The notes under the pieces were generated by a model. That model did no database searches, was not told the DNA's origin, and worked only from the letters and a program-made list of their open reading frames with translations. This document shows, piece by piece, positions 1 to 14,300 of a DNA stretch of 64,000 nt; within the stretch, counting starts at the first letter, position 1; each line of letters starts with the position of its first letter. The stretch is from assembly GCA_016165875.1 (NCBI GenBank), contig JABBOT010000009.1:10456017-10520016 (forward strand). Reading direction: 5' to 3'. The position numbers were made by a program, and so were the translations under genes. Origin of the DNA: Acanthopleura granulata. Its lineage: Eukaryota; Mollusca; Polyplacophora; Chitonida; Chitonidae.

Positions 1-1858
1 CATCCATGACAAAGATGTTTTTTTTTTTTTTAGATTGTGAGAACTCTACTGATTGTAGAAAGCTGTGTTGCAGTTTGTTTGGAAACCTAGAAAAATGTAT
101 GTTGCAGTTCAAAAAGTATTATTTTATGGCATTTATTTTCCTCTAAAAATACATCTATTGGATGAAATTTTAGGTCATTTACAGTAGTTGCACGCCACAC
201 TTAAGAAAATTTGGTCTGTATTACCTATTTCTAAAAATAAATGACGTATAACATCTCAACAGTTTATTTCATTCATTAACATGGTAATAATCAACGCAAA
301 AATATTTTAAGTTTATGACTAACAAAATAAAAATTCAGTTGATCACAGTGAATGTGGAAAATGGACGGAAAACTTGAAACGCTGTTGAAATCCTCAAAAT
401 AAATCAAAACAGCAGTCAAATGAGTATAAATTACTACAGCAGTCTTACATATTACTAACGGTACTGAGAGTTCTTTTTTCAAACGTCTTCACTGAAAGTC
501 ACTGGCATTGAGGTGAGCATACGACACGTGTAAATCTATTCTGCTTGACCATGTTTTCACGCTTCAAGCAATTTTATCCCACTGTGTAGGAAAATAATAC
601 TTCTTCTCTATTTACATAAATGTTACACTGGTATATGACAACAATGAAAAACAAAAAGCGAAAATAGAACATAACTGGCAGACATACATGTGTATATGTA
701 CATTCTAGTTTGAGGACGGAATGAATTTGCAGGACAACATACAAAATTATTGGACCAGAAAACAACCTTATACATCTGAATAGTCAAACTTCAGAACAAG
801 CAGCTTCTCTTTTGTGTTACATCAGCGCTAATCTATACTCATTTTTATGTAAATATAACATATACTATGGTTTGCACAAAGAGCACTTACAAAGCCCAGG
901 AGTGCAGAAGTGTGTCACCATTCTCCCACACATATCACAGCCTCTTTGATGAATAATGGGTTACTACTTCAACACAGCACTATAGGAACAAGGCTAAATC
1001 ACACAATAGCGGCTTCTAATACTTTAACAGAACTCAATTTCTCCGACCTTCGTATTCTCAGAGTACAACAAACAGCAGTTTAATACTTAGGGTTTTTACG
1101 TCACGCAGCAGTATAAACATAACAACTGCAGCATTGGTTAATATAATACTGATGCAGCACAGTGAACCTCTATTACAGCACAGTGCAGCACTGGTTTCTG
1201 CAATGTACATGCTAGTTACAATACAATACATGATTTTGCAGCACCACAAATTGTTTTTTTTTATACTGCAATGTTGCAAGAGCCAATGCAAGCAGTGTTA
1301 TACATGTAACGCTTTATCAACCTTTAAAACCAACAAACAAAACACACCAATAAATAAACAGCAATAACAGAATAACTATTTATATTACAAGATTCAGGGT
1401 TTTAAAACCCGTGTTTATATTACTGAGTGATTGACGTATCACATATCACATTTACTGCATAGGTTCACGAAATTCTTGTGCTCAGGCACAAAACAACCAC
1501 TTAGTTATAGTTCATGTTTTTTTTTCCACCTTTTCAAATGTAAAAATTCAGCTTCTAAGTTCATTGTAGGAAATTGAACATATTAATAATTAATAGCTTT
1601 AAAAAAATTGTGTACATTTCCTCAGATGATTCTACTATACCCGAATGTGTACTGTATGTTTTGTTGTTTAAAAATTTTAAAACTAGATGACGGATACAGA
1701 CAAAAATAAGATTTCAAATGTGCCCTATATAGACAAGGTTGATCAAAACATATTGGTCTATGTTGTAAACTCGATCACAAACAACAAATGTACAAAGTGT
1801 TCCTGGAATGTAGAGAGTATGTTTTCAGTGTCCATCTGTCTCCATGTGTGTTTGTTGC
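1..1858 (-). other. 3' flank of DNAH10 (3' UTR plus downstream DNA)
   Basis: No coding exon is supported here. On the minus strand, possible poly(A) signals are ATTAAA at 1079-1084 and AATAAA at 263-268 and 132-137. None lies close behind the stop codon, so the 3' UTR could run 0.8-1.7 kb. Open frames near 1058-1367 on both strands overlap each other in GCA/CAG-rich sequence and look non-coding. Confidence 0.4.
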
Positions 1859-4800
1859 TCAGTCCGTGTTCAGAATGAGGCAGACTCCCTGTAACACCCA
1901 GTGACTGATGTGCTCTGTGGTAGCCAGGTCCGCTTCAAACACCAGGCCTACTCCCATTGCATTCCTTCTCTGTGATGTCACGTACACTGGGGTACGGAAT
2001 GTGTTCTGAAATTAAAAACTTTTTATATTAGCAACTAAATACCAGTACATGAATTTTAAGTCTAAGCAATATATTTATTTGACTGATGTTTAATGCAATG
2101 CTAAATTTATTTGACTGGTATTTTAAATTGCATTAGGGCATGACCCACTAATACAATGGTGGTTGAGTTTAAGCGTGGAGGACACCAGATTTCCCAGAAT
2201 AAACCACTGCTCCTCTACTGGTACCTCCTAACTGTAAGCTGCAGCAAAACCAGCAAGAGCTGGATTTGAGCTTGCAACCTTAATGGTCAGGTTCCCCTAG
2301 TCTGCGGCCAGAACAGCGCTTAAGCTGAATGAGCAAGCGTGGCCACACTGATTTATACAACAAACCTGTATACTTATTATCTGATCAGTGTTCTCTGTCA
2401 GAATTTGATGAAGAGGCCCCATATCTGGTTGAGGCAGCCGGAGAGGAATTATATGTACAGATCTGTACTTCACTTAGATTTTTTTCAAGTGACACATTTT
2501 GTTCAATTCTGATCAATTCATGTACTTTACAGAGCCACTTCACGAGATAAGAAAACAGGATTGTTGGCATCACAAGTATCATTGTAAGGCATTTATGTGC
2601 TTCTGGATGCAGTTGAACTTTTGGGTGAAACACAATATATCATGTATATTGTCTTCATGTTAACGTGAAACTGAAAGTCATGTCACCTGAAGTTTGAGTC
2701 TGTGAGCCTCTATAGGTATGACCTTGAGTACAGGCAGATGTTGGATCAATTGTTTGGGTTTCTGGCGAATGAGGCACATGTCCTGTCTATCCCAGGCTGC
2801 GCCCTCTAGGTACAGGCCATGGACAAAGCATCCTGACAAATAAAATTTAAAATTTAACATAAAAGAGGATGAATAAAATCAAGGACATTCTTCACAGCTG
2901 TTTTGTCATTTTATAACTAAACATTTATCGACGTCCTTACAAAAACTAATTCCAATATTGAAACAATGTCGTCTCACACTAAACCTGCTGTCCTAACTCT
3001 CAGATAAAGACAAATGACATGCGACACAGGTAATACCACAGACTGACTTACCCTGATGAGCACGCTCTGTGACATCATCTGGTGTGGCATACTGCGTCAC
3101 AGAGGTGTACAGGGTTGACTTGTCCAGTGGCCAGCCGTTCTTGCGGCACGTGGCTTGCACCAGAGCGGTCAGGTAAGACTCAGGGATGTGCAGACCTGAC
3201 AACCACATCACCGCAGGCTCTCCTTCATTGATCTGTAAACACACAGTAACACATCATACTAAAGAATTCATTTCACTTGATCAGCGCTTGATGTCTCACT
3301 CATGAACACTGCACTTGATCAGTGCTTGATGTCTCACTCATGAACACTGCACTTGATCAGCGCTTGATGTCTCACTCATGAACACTGCACTTGATCAGCG
3401 CTTGATGTCTCGCTCATGAATTCTGCACTTGATCAGTGCTTGATGTCTCACTCATGAATACTGCACTTGATCAGCGCTTGATGTCTCACTCATGAACACT
3501 GCACTTGATCAGTGCTTGATGTCTCACTCATGAACACTGCACTTGATCAGTGCTTGATGTCTCACTCATGAATACTGCACATGAATTCATTCAGAATTAT
3601 GAGGGAAGACATCATAGCACCTTCATGGGTTTATGACAAATGCCCGGACATAGAGCTGCAGCCAATCCAAGCTCTGGATATGCCCGTATAACATTAATCA
3701 TCAAGGCTAACATAATGGCCTCAGATATAGACCGTAATCTGAGGCTATTATATACAAGGATAAGAATAGGTCATCGACATCAAAGATACTGTAAACTTAG
3801 AGCATCTTGTAACTTGCTTTGAATTCACAATACAACTGTTGTTCATATGTGGTTTGTTACTGAGGAACTTCGTCTCCATTTGAAATAAGGATAATATTTT
3901 TTCCCTTCATCCTTTTCTTTTTATTTACTGTTAAATATTTGTGGATTGTCTTAGGTTGGATTTGGGAGAAATCACCAGTTAATAAAGCAAAGTTTTCAAA
4001 CAGAAAGTTTGTGTTTCAATCTGTCAGCACTGAAACGAGGGTTTCCAACTTTAAATTTTATGTTAGTGGAAATCTTGTTTCCAATCATTAAGACAACTGA
4101 AAATTCTGACCATTGTTATGTCCACTGTTCTCACGAACTGATGATCATTTGTGTTCAGTGTACTACATGTACAAGTCAAAGTGTAGTCAAAAATTGTGGG
4201 TGTTTTTGTCTTTGCTTTTTCCTGGGGGAGGGGCAGGGGGATTATTGGCAGATGCAAACTCACATGTATTGAGTCTATGACCATCTTGCAAGACATGATG
4301 CCCTGCACAGAGCACTCACCCATTTGGTGTACTGAGCATTCCTCTTCTCAAAGTGGATCATCCAGTTGGCCAGTGACTTCAGGGTCTCTGGGGCCAGGCG
4401 TCTCCAGATAGCTGGGATCTGACCGTTAAACAGGGCCCTGGCCACTTCGTCTAGCTCACTGCTCATGCCTACCTCTCCGGCTAAGGCCTAAACAAACACA
4501 ATGTTCAGTTTCAGAACCAAAAGATAAGCCCATTATGGCAGAGAGAATAACTGATAATGCCATCAGACTAGACGAACCAAAATTCACAGAAACATCCGAT
4601 TTTCAACTCTTAAGAGACACACATCTTACAGTGTTGACATGAAAAATAAACATATCATAAATTTACTCGGTTTGAAGTATCAAATATAAAATTTAATATA
4701 TTTGAATTATTGTTCTGTAAAGTGGATAAACAGCCTTTTATCAGTGCTTTAAGCAAAAATACATTATTCTGCTTAGACTCAACAATACATGTATTTTCTG

Positions 4801-5303
4801 TGAAGTCCTGATGCTGCCCCAAGCCCCAAACACAAATTAACACTGTGGTCAAGAGATAAGGTGGATAAGTCGCATTCAAAGTACAAACATGCTGAAGAAA
4901 AAAGGGAAGTGGAATATAGGTAATACTTGACAGGTGGAAAACCTTCCATGTATACTGACCCTCTTGAGTGTGGTTAAGGACCTCTTCATTCGTGTGATCA
5001 GCTTTATGAAGCGCTCCAACTCCTGCAACAATACCACTGTGGTAGGGGTAATGTCCACACCAAACTTCTTCTTGATCTTGTCCAGCTCCAGTCCTGGTGG
5101 CAGACGATTCAAGACGTCAGAGGCTATCTTGTCAATGAAGTCTTCCCGACTGATCCCGCCTCCACCATCGCCAGTCTGTGGCTGTAGTTCCACCAGATGG
5201 CTCCACATGTCGCGGGCAGCCAGTGTGTAGTAGCCGATCTCAGCGTTAGGGTGTAGGCCAAACACCTCAGGGGTGTTCGCTAGGGGCAGGCTTTCAATGT
5301 AAT
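1859..5303 (-). CDS. DNAH10: DNAH10 exons 67-71: C-terminal domain and stop
   Basis: Exons 4960-5303, 4320-4487, 3052-3232, 2687-2832 and 1859-2005 encode residues ~4336-4663. Exon 67 has [19 protein letters not shown]; exon 69 has [21 protein letters not shown]; exon 70 has [15 protein letters not shown]. The last exon reads [19 protein letters not shown], then ends [14 protein letters not shown] before TGA at 1859-1861. This matches the usual C-terminus of DNAH10, so the gene is complete at its 3' end. The domain lies over the AAA ring and tunes processivity in axonemal dyneins. Confidence 0.97.
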
Positions 5304-8300
5304 CTACAAGAAGCAAGTCAAACTAGCAGTCAGAATCTTGGTCCATTATTTTTTAATCAGTGTTTATTAGCACAGTACTTAAGAATTATACAGAGGCAGT
5401 CAACTTCATGGAAGTCAGCTTTATGTCCGCAGTGAACATTAATAGTCAAAAAGTGCTTGAGATTGATCAGTCAAAAAGAAACAGCCTTTCATTTATATCA
5501 GTATAAATGGGTGAAGGAAGCTAGGTTTGGAAAAATCTCTGTTCCTCACCGTGAACCTGACATTAAAGCTACATACCAGTGAGCCAGCATGAGCAAGATC
5601 CAAAATGGAAACCTGATTTTTTTTGCACTCTCAGTCAATCGTACACAAACTTGACAAAAATCGGACTTTCAAAATTGTTGACGACTGATACCTCGGCAAT
5701 GTTTGATACAAAATGCACGGCCACATCTTGAGATCACTCACCCACATAAACGTCCCTGGCTCCCTCTTCGGGTATTCTGTAGTCCACCTCATCATTGTGG
5801 TAGAAGTGGAACGGCTGGAACGTGTCAAAGATGAAGTCTCCCATGTACTCATCCATGTACGTCCTCAGTACGCGGCGATCAAAGTCGTCAATAGCACGAC
5901 CCCCATACATTACCTGGGGACAGAGGGTAGAGGTCACACAGGGACAAAGGCCAAGTATTGTAACTGACCTAAAAGTTAGCTTTGTTTCAACACTTTGCTT
6001 TATTCTGTTTGATTCATCAACCTTCTGAAGAGTGATTTTCTGTGAAGTCTGATTAATTTCTTATCAGTAAACCTTCAGTGGTGGCATGTAAAATGTCATT
6101 TTACAGCCTTTTTATGCTTCCAAAAGTGCACCTCTACAGGTTGAACTTTGGGCTGAATATGGTGTGTGGTGCTCAACATCACATAAATCAATGAAGAGCC
6201 GTAAGTTTATGAACATAGTTAAAAAAGATGCAAGAATATTAAATCTCTGACATTTTAAACGTTCTACCTGTGTTCATAATGAGCAAAAGTGGAAACTGAA
6301 TCGTAAAAGACATAATCAGAGCATACATATCTCCACTAAATCAGAACACTACAAGATTTGGCAAAAAATGCACACCTTGTTTAAAAAACTCAATCAAAAT
6401 AGTTGATCTGAATTTTTCCTTCCATCATTCATTGTAAAGAACAATTATATATTCTAATGGCACTTATACTCACCTCTCCGATCAAATACTTGAGGCTGTT
6501 CCATGGAATCTTGGCCTCGCCTTGCTCTGCTGCCTTCGTCAGGTACGTGTTCAGGATCTGCTCACACACCTGAAAGTCAGACTCGTTAAAATCGTACGGA
6601 ATATTCCAGCCGATTTTCCCATACTTTCTGCGTTCCTGGACGACAGCGTGGAAGAAGGCCAGGACAAAGACCAGAGAGGGGAACGCTTTGTGAGGGCATT
6701 CAGCCAGTGCGGCGCTTGTGATGCGATGATATGTGCTGCGTAAGTTGAGCTTGAGCCCATTGGGCGGCTCAGTGACGACCTTCAGTGACCTCTGCAGAAT
6801 CCCGATGGGGAAGTTAGGGGTGGGCTCTGTGGTCAGCCAAAGACGGAAGTCGGGGTGAGGCTTGGTCAGTTTCTCAAGTTCTTTCTCCAAGTGTTTGAGC
6901 CAGCTGACAAGTAAGTGACAGTTCTGTAACATGAGCCACTGACCTCGTGCAATCGCAGTCTCTAGCAGCTGTATGGCCACCTGTAGAAGAGAGATTTAAA
7001 GCTCTCAGTTATGTGCTACGCAGACAAAATCTCCTTAAACACTGTGAACAAGTGATTAATATTGATCAAAACAAGTAGTACCACAAGGTGTCTTCCTTGA
7101 ATTGCACCTGTGTAGGTACAAGGCATTTGCTCCGTATTGCTTTAATATACTGTAATGATAATCCATAGTCAGTCTGTAATATACTGCCATGACAATCCAA
7201 AGTCAGTCTCTAATATACTGTCATGACAATCCAAAGTCAGTCTCTAATATACTGTCATGACAATCCAAAGTCAGTCTCTAATATACTGTCATGACAATCC
7301 AAAGTCAGTCTGTAATACACTGTATTGATAATCCAAAGTCAGTCTGTAATATACTGCCATGATAATCCAAAATACTGTCAACTGACAAGTCCTTATGCTT
7401 GTTTGTGCCAATTCCTATCCTTTTCGCCTGTTTCATGTGTTGTGTGATAAGATCTTAAACCCAGCAGGGGGAAAAGAGATCAACTTTTGATAAAGAACAG
7501 AACCTCTCCATATATATTCAGCTATATAAGTCACCTTCTCTTGTCCCTGGCCCATGGACAGGTACTTCAGTTTGTTTGTACCAAATCCCGTTCTCTCTGC
7601 CAGCTTCATGAGGTCACTGGCCGGATCAGATCCCGGGCTCAGAATGAACACAATCGGAGACACCGGCGTGCTCTGCTCAAAGATGGCCTCGAAGCTGATG
7701 ATGGGAGGCGTGACATACTTCTCTCCCATGATACTGATGACGTAGACTGTGACGGCCCGGTAGATGCGGTCCACGCGGAAGCATCTCAGCAGCATGAGGC
7801 GTTGGAAGGCCGTAAGGGTTTTCTCGTACTTCATGGGGAAGTTCTGAGACTCCGGTGTGTCATGATCAAACCACTGAAAACAAGTGGGGCTTACATTATT
7901 TTGTGTGACAAGGATTGAGTTGGCTTGGCATAAGAAATAAATTTAATACCAAACTGAACAAAATAAATTCAAATCCCAAATAATTATCAATACCATATCA
8001 TTAGAAGAAAGTCCCAGAAAAACATTTTCCATGTACATCTGAAAGTTATTAAAAGTTATATAACAACTACATGTTGATGTGTAACATTCAAGTCATTACA
8101 AAGTCCATTTAATTGCCAAAGAAGCAGCTACCTTATTTCTTTTAATTAGTTATTCTTGATGCCATAGTAGATGACTAATCACTTATCAATGTGGGCATAT
8201 GGGCGTCCTCAAGTAGATATCCAGATTGCTGTCATATAATAACAAATTCTTCACTAAAGCTTTACAAGTTCACGTTGCAGATGTTTTTAGAAATGAAATC

Positions 8301-11300
8301 AACTTCCAAAGATGTTCTCCAACAAACAACATTAATTAACAAGTATACCTCTTTCCAGACTTTCTCATTACGTTCAATGTCATCAAGAAGTGAGGAGAAC
8401 TGGTCAGGGGCGACCTCCACCAGCCTGATGATGTCTTCCCATCCCTCGTCTGGCAACCAGCTGTGAGGCTTCTTGCGCTTGCTCTTCTCCAGCGCTATGT
8501 TACCCTACACAATGACAACATTAAATATTGTCAGAAGCTGTTACATGCGTTTTGCAGAGAAAAATCTTTTTAATTCTAAACCTCTGTTTGTAAAAAAGGC
8601 TGCATTTATAAAGCACAATGTCTGTAATGTGATATTTCCATTGTTTGGTATAAAAAACTTCTTACAAGTATAATTAGCTTGTCTCACTAGAATTATGGCC
8701 TCAAAACTGCCAAATCAAGTTCAACAAATTGCAACATTTAGGTGCAATTTTTTCTCAGATTCCAATAACACAAATTACTTTAGCCAACATAGTTAATGCA
8801 TAATGCAGTCCTGCCAACAACTGTCCTCTTGTAGTGTTATTGCAATAACCTAACTGCCATGACAAAGTTAACATGGTAATATTTCGAATGAAACTACATC
8901 AGCATGCCTTCCTGACATTAGGCTTAACACCATATATACCACAATAATTGGATCACTTTAGGCAGTTAAAAAGCACCGCTGAGGTATAATGCTTAAATAC
9001 ACAGCTTACAAACATGAAGAACCTGTTATGGAATGTATAGGCCTACAGTAGTGCTTCAGAAGTAACAGTAAATACCTTGATGAAGAAGTCAAGTTCCTCC
9101 TGAGCTACTCTGGCTTGATCTTGTTCTAGTTTTATGGTGATTTGGAAGGAGAACAACAGCTTATGCTTCTCAAATATACCTGGAAGACAAGAACATAAAT
9201 AAAGGTATTTATTTGATCGGTGTTTAAATCAAGTACTTATGAATTTTTTTGCTTATACAACAGCAGCAACAAAACTTAAATGCTAGGTGCAACCCACTGT
9301 CCAAAAACCACCTAACTTTATACCGCCACAGCTGAACCAACATAAACTGGATTCTGGTCTGCTACATGTACCTTGTTAGTCAGGGTTCCACTGGCCGTGG
9401 CGAGAACAAACTTTTAGTCCCCTGAAGAAGGTTTAAGAACACTTATATTGCCAGTTACAGACATTTAGTTTACAGTTACTTAATTTGATGCCAGAAAGTT
9501 GCTTGCTGCATATATAGTATACTCATTTCCAAAATGGACTATACCAGCAAATATGATAATTGCAATAAGTGTTCGTCATGCACCTAACAGAACACAGACA
9601 GGACTTCACCTAATGCAATTTCAGAAGTACATAAGGCCTTCAAATGATACTTCTGATACCAAAACTTGAGTTTGTCTGACCCCAGAGTGTTTATTCAAAC
9701 AAAACGAGGCTCTAGTATAAGGTCACAATCAATTGGAATCAAGCAAAATTTGTGCCATTTAATAAAATTAAATGTGACATGAAATACAGCATTTCACATA
9801 GCCCTTTTCATGGCAATTATCACATTTGAACTGTTTAATTATGGAGGTAATTATGGCCTACTGCCTCATTATAAAGGCAAAACCCTGGCTTTGTGTATTA
9901 CCTGTGCAGCCATAGTTGTAGACATTATGCGTGAGCGTGTCCATGATGTTCTTGAGGCGCTTCTGAAGGATGCTGTCTGGCAGACTCTTCTTCAGCGAGA
10001 ACTCAAACACCTCCAGGTAGGACGACAGCGAGTACTGGTACATGGTGTTGATGGTGGACATCTCGGCCAAAACGAAGAAAAGGATTGCCCCTCGCTTGGC
10101 CGCTGGACGGTAGCCGTCTCGCAGCTTGTCGATGTCTATTGCAGTCTTCGCACCGAGTTTCAGCTTCTCTGCCACCTGTAAGAAAGGCCAATGACCAGTT
10201 TCATAATGCAATCAAGAATGAACACTTTAACGTTACACCGGAAATGTCAGCTGTCTGTGAAAATCAGACTTTGTCATGTGCATTTTGCCAGCTTATTAAA
10301 GAGGGCATGGAGCAAAGGGCAATAGAATAACTGAAAATGTGAAATTTAAAATGGAGCTGATCATGAAACCTCTTAAAACAGATGTGAGAGATAGGAGGAA
10401 ATGAACATCCCAGCATACATGAAATCATAAAAGCCTAATTTATTTATTTGAACCTTGAATAATAAGTGTTATTTTACATAATGTATCTGACATTTCAACC
10501 TGGTTAAGAAAGACTTAACGGCAACATGTTTGGATCTCGATTTATTACTGACATTTTCTGACTACGGCCATTCATAACGTAAACTCCCAAAGTATATGCT
10601 GTAATATGCAGATATAATATACCTATTCACATGTTTGCAAGAATGTTTATTCAAGCATATTTGAGGGCACTATTCTGTGTAGACTGATAAGGGCACACTT
10701 TCTGTGAAGCCCTGAAACTGTCCAACTCAACCAAGTTACTTCTGTCTTTCAAGTCAACTAAAAAAGAGCACATAAATTGTACTGAAAGCACATATGAATG
10801 CTTGGGTTTCACATTATACTCAACAATGTTTCAGTCACATGACGATGAGGAGTCCTTAAAATGTATATACCTGTCTATTGTGTCTTCTTGTGGCAGGGTG
10901 AGTCAATGCTGCCAAAGTGCTGCTGCCACTGGAACATCATGCCAAAGACACCACATATGACACCCCAACCAGTCAGATTTACCCTGACAATGGGCTGACT
11001 GGTCCTGCTTCAGTCCTAAGTGCCAAGTGACGCAGCAACGAGTACCAGTTTTACAGTCTCTCGTAACACTGGAAGTAGCTCTTTCAAATGTGAAATGGTT
11101 GAGGAATTAGGGTTGTCTACATACCTCTGTTGCCTTGGTCTTGGTGTCCTCCAGTGTCTGAACCAGCTCTACATTATCCAACATGTTCCCCTGGGTCTGG
11201 GCCAACTCTCTCAACAGAGAATCCTCCAGGTCCTTCAGTAGTTTCTTGTTCTCACTGGAAACATCAAACATGAGTTACTACATCAATGTAAGCAAAAATC

Positions 11301-14300
11301 AGTTTATTAGAGCTTATGGTCATACTTTAACTGTGAGAAAAATATGGTTTCATGAGACCATGTTAAAACACAGTTCATAGGTAAGAGCAAGTGACAATAT
11401 AAAGACTTCCAAAGCCCTTACCTTCTAACCCGACATGAAAATACCTGTATGAAACTACAGCCTTAAACATACAAATTAAATTCTATGCTAAATGTAGCAA
11501 AGATATTTCTTCGTTATCTAGAAAATGAAGGATTCTCTTTCTTAATACCTTTCTTGTGTAAGTACTATGTAGGTGTCAGAGATGCAGTTAATTGTTTAAC
11601 TGTTCACTGTTAAGTGTTCCACAGGCTTACAAAGCTACAATCTAGACTATAATCTAAAGATTACATCACACATGGATTTGTGTAGTTTTATATGTATAGG
11701 CCTATATACTAACCTTGTTTCCTGGATCAGTCTCTCTCTCTGTTCTTCCAGCTCCTTCCTCTCAAACTTAACAATCACAGACAACAGCTGATCCTCCAGA
11801 CCCTACACAACAGATAACACCCTGATCACAGCTCTCCCACCTTCAGCTACCTGCATGACAGCTGGTATACACATAAATAACCTATACTTGCAAGAATGCA
11901 TTCTCTCTTGAAAGATGTTGTTTGAGGCCTTCATGGACAAGATTCTTGAAAATTTTCTGTTTAAAATTAATGGCACAGCTAAGTATACATGTCCATAGTG
12001 CATTTCATCTAAAATTTAGATTGTATATTTAAATGCACTTTCAGAAGCACATGCATGCCTTAAAATGATACTTTTGATGCAAACACTTAATGTTTTCTGA
12101 TAAAAATATGATCAAACTTCACAAAAAACTGTCATTCCACAAGGTGGATGAATCGATCAGAATCAACCAGAATCAAAGAAAATGTGTCACTAGAAAATGG
12201 AAAAACTAGGTGAAACAAACTATACAACGTACAAGATTTATTTGTGGCAAAAAATGACCAGACACCTATTCATTTGAACAGTGTATTAAACATTTATGTC
12301 CCCTTGACTGATTGATTGATTGGAGTTTAATGCTGTGCTCAAAACTTTTCTTACCTTGAGTGTAACAGTGTAGTTGATTACCATGGATTTACCAAAGATG
12401 TTGGGGCCATATTTAGGATTAGCCAGTTTTGTGTTAAGGTACAGTCTGAAACTGGGGTCGAAATCCACTTCTTTGTCTCCCAACATGACAAACTCTCTTC
12501 CTTGACCTCCTGACAATGTGTACAAAACGATTTCACTTTTAGTCTGGAAATTGTTTTAAATCTGCAACTGCTGACAACTATTGTGGTTTTATTAAGGTTT
12601 TCAATGATTTTGGCTCAAAGCTAAAATTTAGACAATAGATTTTAATAAGACTTGAAGGACTTGCAATATTTAAGGAAGTTTGTGGCCTGGTAAAGAAACA
12701 TTTAATATTAAAGCAAGAAATGACATCAAATACTGTATTTGCGTCACAATTTCGCTTGAAAAATGTGTTTTTAGAGGCATATCAATGGCCATTAATTCAT
12801 ATTTAACACTGAGTTACTGTTTCTCGCTCAACAAGGACCCTGGTCCAAGCCGAAATGGCTTCTGTTCTCTTGTAACACAGGGGTACTACTTTAACAGTCT
12901 GCCCACAAATCATCACCACAAAGGTAGGGAATAAACAACAGACTACACAGCTCTGACTCTCTCTCTACCTTTGATATTCTTCTCCAGAACATTGTCAATC
13001 ACTGGGTCAATGTACTCATCCACATCTTGGAACAGGAAGGGGAATCCATACTTGATGGCCAGCTCCAACTGTTTCAGGAAGTCTGGGTCATTGAAGGTGC
13101 ACACCTAGACAACATTCCACATATACATGTATACACTGGTCAGAGAAAAGTCACAAGTATTCAGCCTCACACAGCATATGTTTTAAAGAATCAAAACTTT
13201 CCAGCAAAATACTTGGGGTTGATACCCAAAATTCAAAATAATAAATGAAGAGTGAATACTTTTCATACCGTTGGAGCAATTACTCCACTATTTTGTGGAC
13301 ATAAAAGCCTGTTATTATTTCGGGATAAAGTCACATGTTTCTTTGTTTTTCTTACCATTATTTCTTACCATTATTTCACACAAGTCCAACACCTGCATTT
13401 CAAACACACTGTCAACCCTGATCCATTCACCACATTAACCTTAATTAACTGATTGGTGTTTAATGCCATACTCAAAAATATTTGACTTGAATGAATGGTG
13501 GTCAGTTTTCTTGATGGAAGAAACAACAATGACAAGTTACTTAAAAACTTTTCCATGCGTGACAGCCACTGGTGGAAGATGAGAGGTCCTCAACATACTT
13601 AAGAGTGTCCTTGGTCATTGATTTTAACAATAAAAAGAGTGGAGGTGAATCCATAAGTTCTCTCTCCATGACCAGGACTGAACTCACATCTTGTGTGCTT
13701 CATGCATCTTTACCCTGGGGTTGATGGCTCCCTGGCCTTACCTTAAGGTTGTTGGCCTCTTCTTTCTTCTTGATCCACTTGAGAGCTTGCTGCTGAGGGT
13801 CAATACAGAGGGGGAAGCGACTGGCCTGAGTAGTGAGGATACCGTTCTGGATGGACAACTCATCTGGTGGTAAGCCTTCAGAAGTCCAGCTGAGAAATCA
13901 CAAACACAAATCAGGTTGTAACATGTGTTTTGATATGGACATATATAAGACCACTGTCAATAAAAATATTAGGAAATGCAGTGCGTTTTACCCAGAAAAT
14001 GATATACAAAATAGCCTTTATTCAACTAGCCATGATTTTTCAATATTTGACTCAGCCAGTTATTTTCATTTTCAAGGCTTAAACCAGCTTTCCTTACCAC
14101 TACCACAACACACAAATTTTCATTTTACAGAGAGCATAAAATTTCACTATTTATCACATGTATGAGGTTTTATCGATCCCCACTTCTTTAAAACAGGCTG
14201 TATATCAAGGCGCTGTAAGAGTCAAAGCTTCATGCCTCTCAATGTATATTATGTAAGTGATCAGCAAATTTTCCTCTCCCAAGTTAATAACATGTCACTA

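Noticed and set aside
1058..1367. Overlapping open frames on both strands near the 3' flank
   Set aside because: They overlap each other in GCA/CAG-rich sequence, are short (77 codons), and show no recognisable protein features.
7487..7918. A 143-codon plus-strand open frame
   Set aside because: It is the antisense shadow of DNAH10 exon 64 and has no protein-like features.
9810..10181. A 123-codon plus-strand open frame
   Set aside because: It is the antisense shadow of DNAH10 exon 61.
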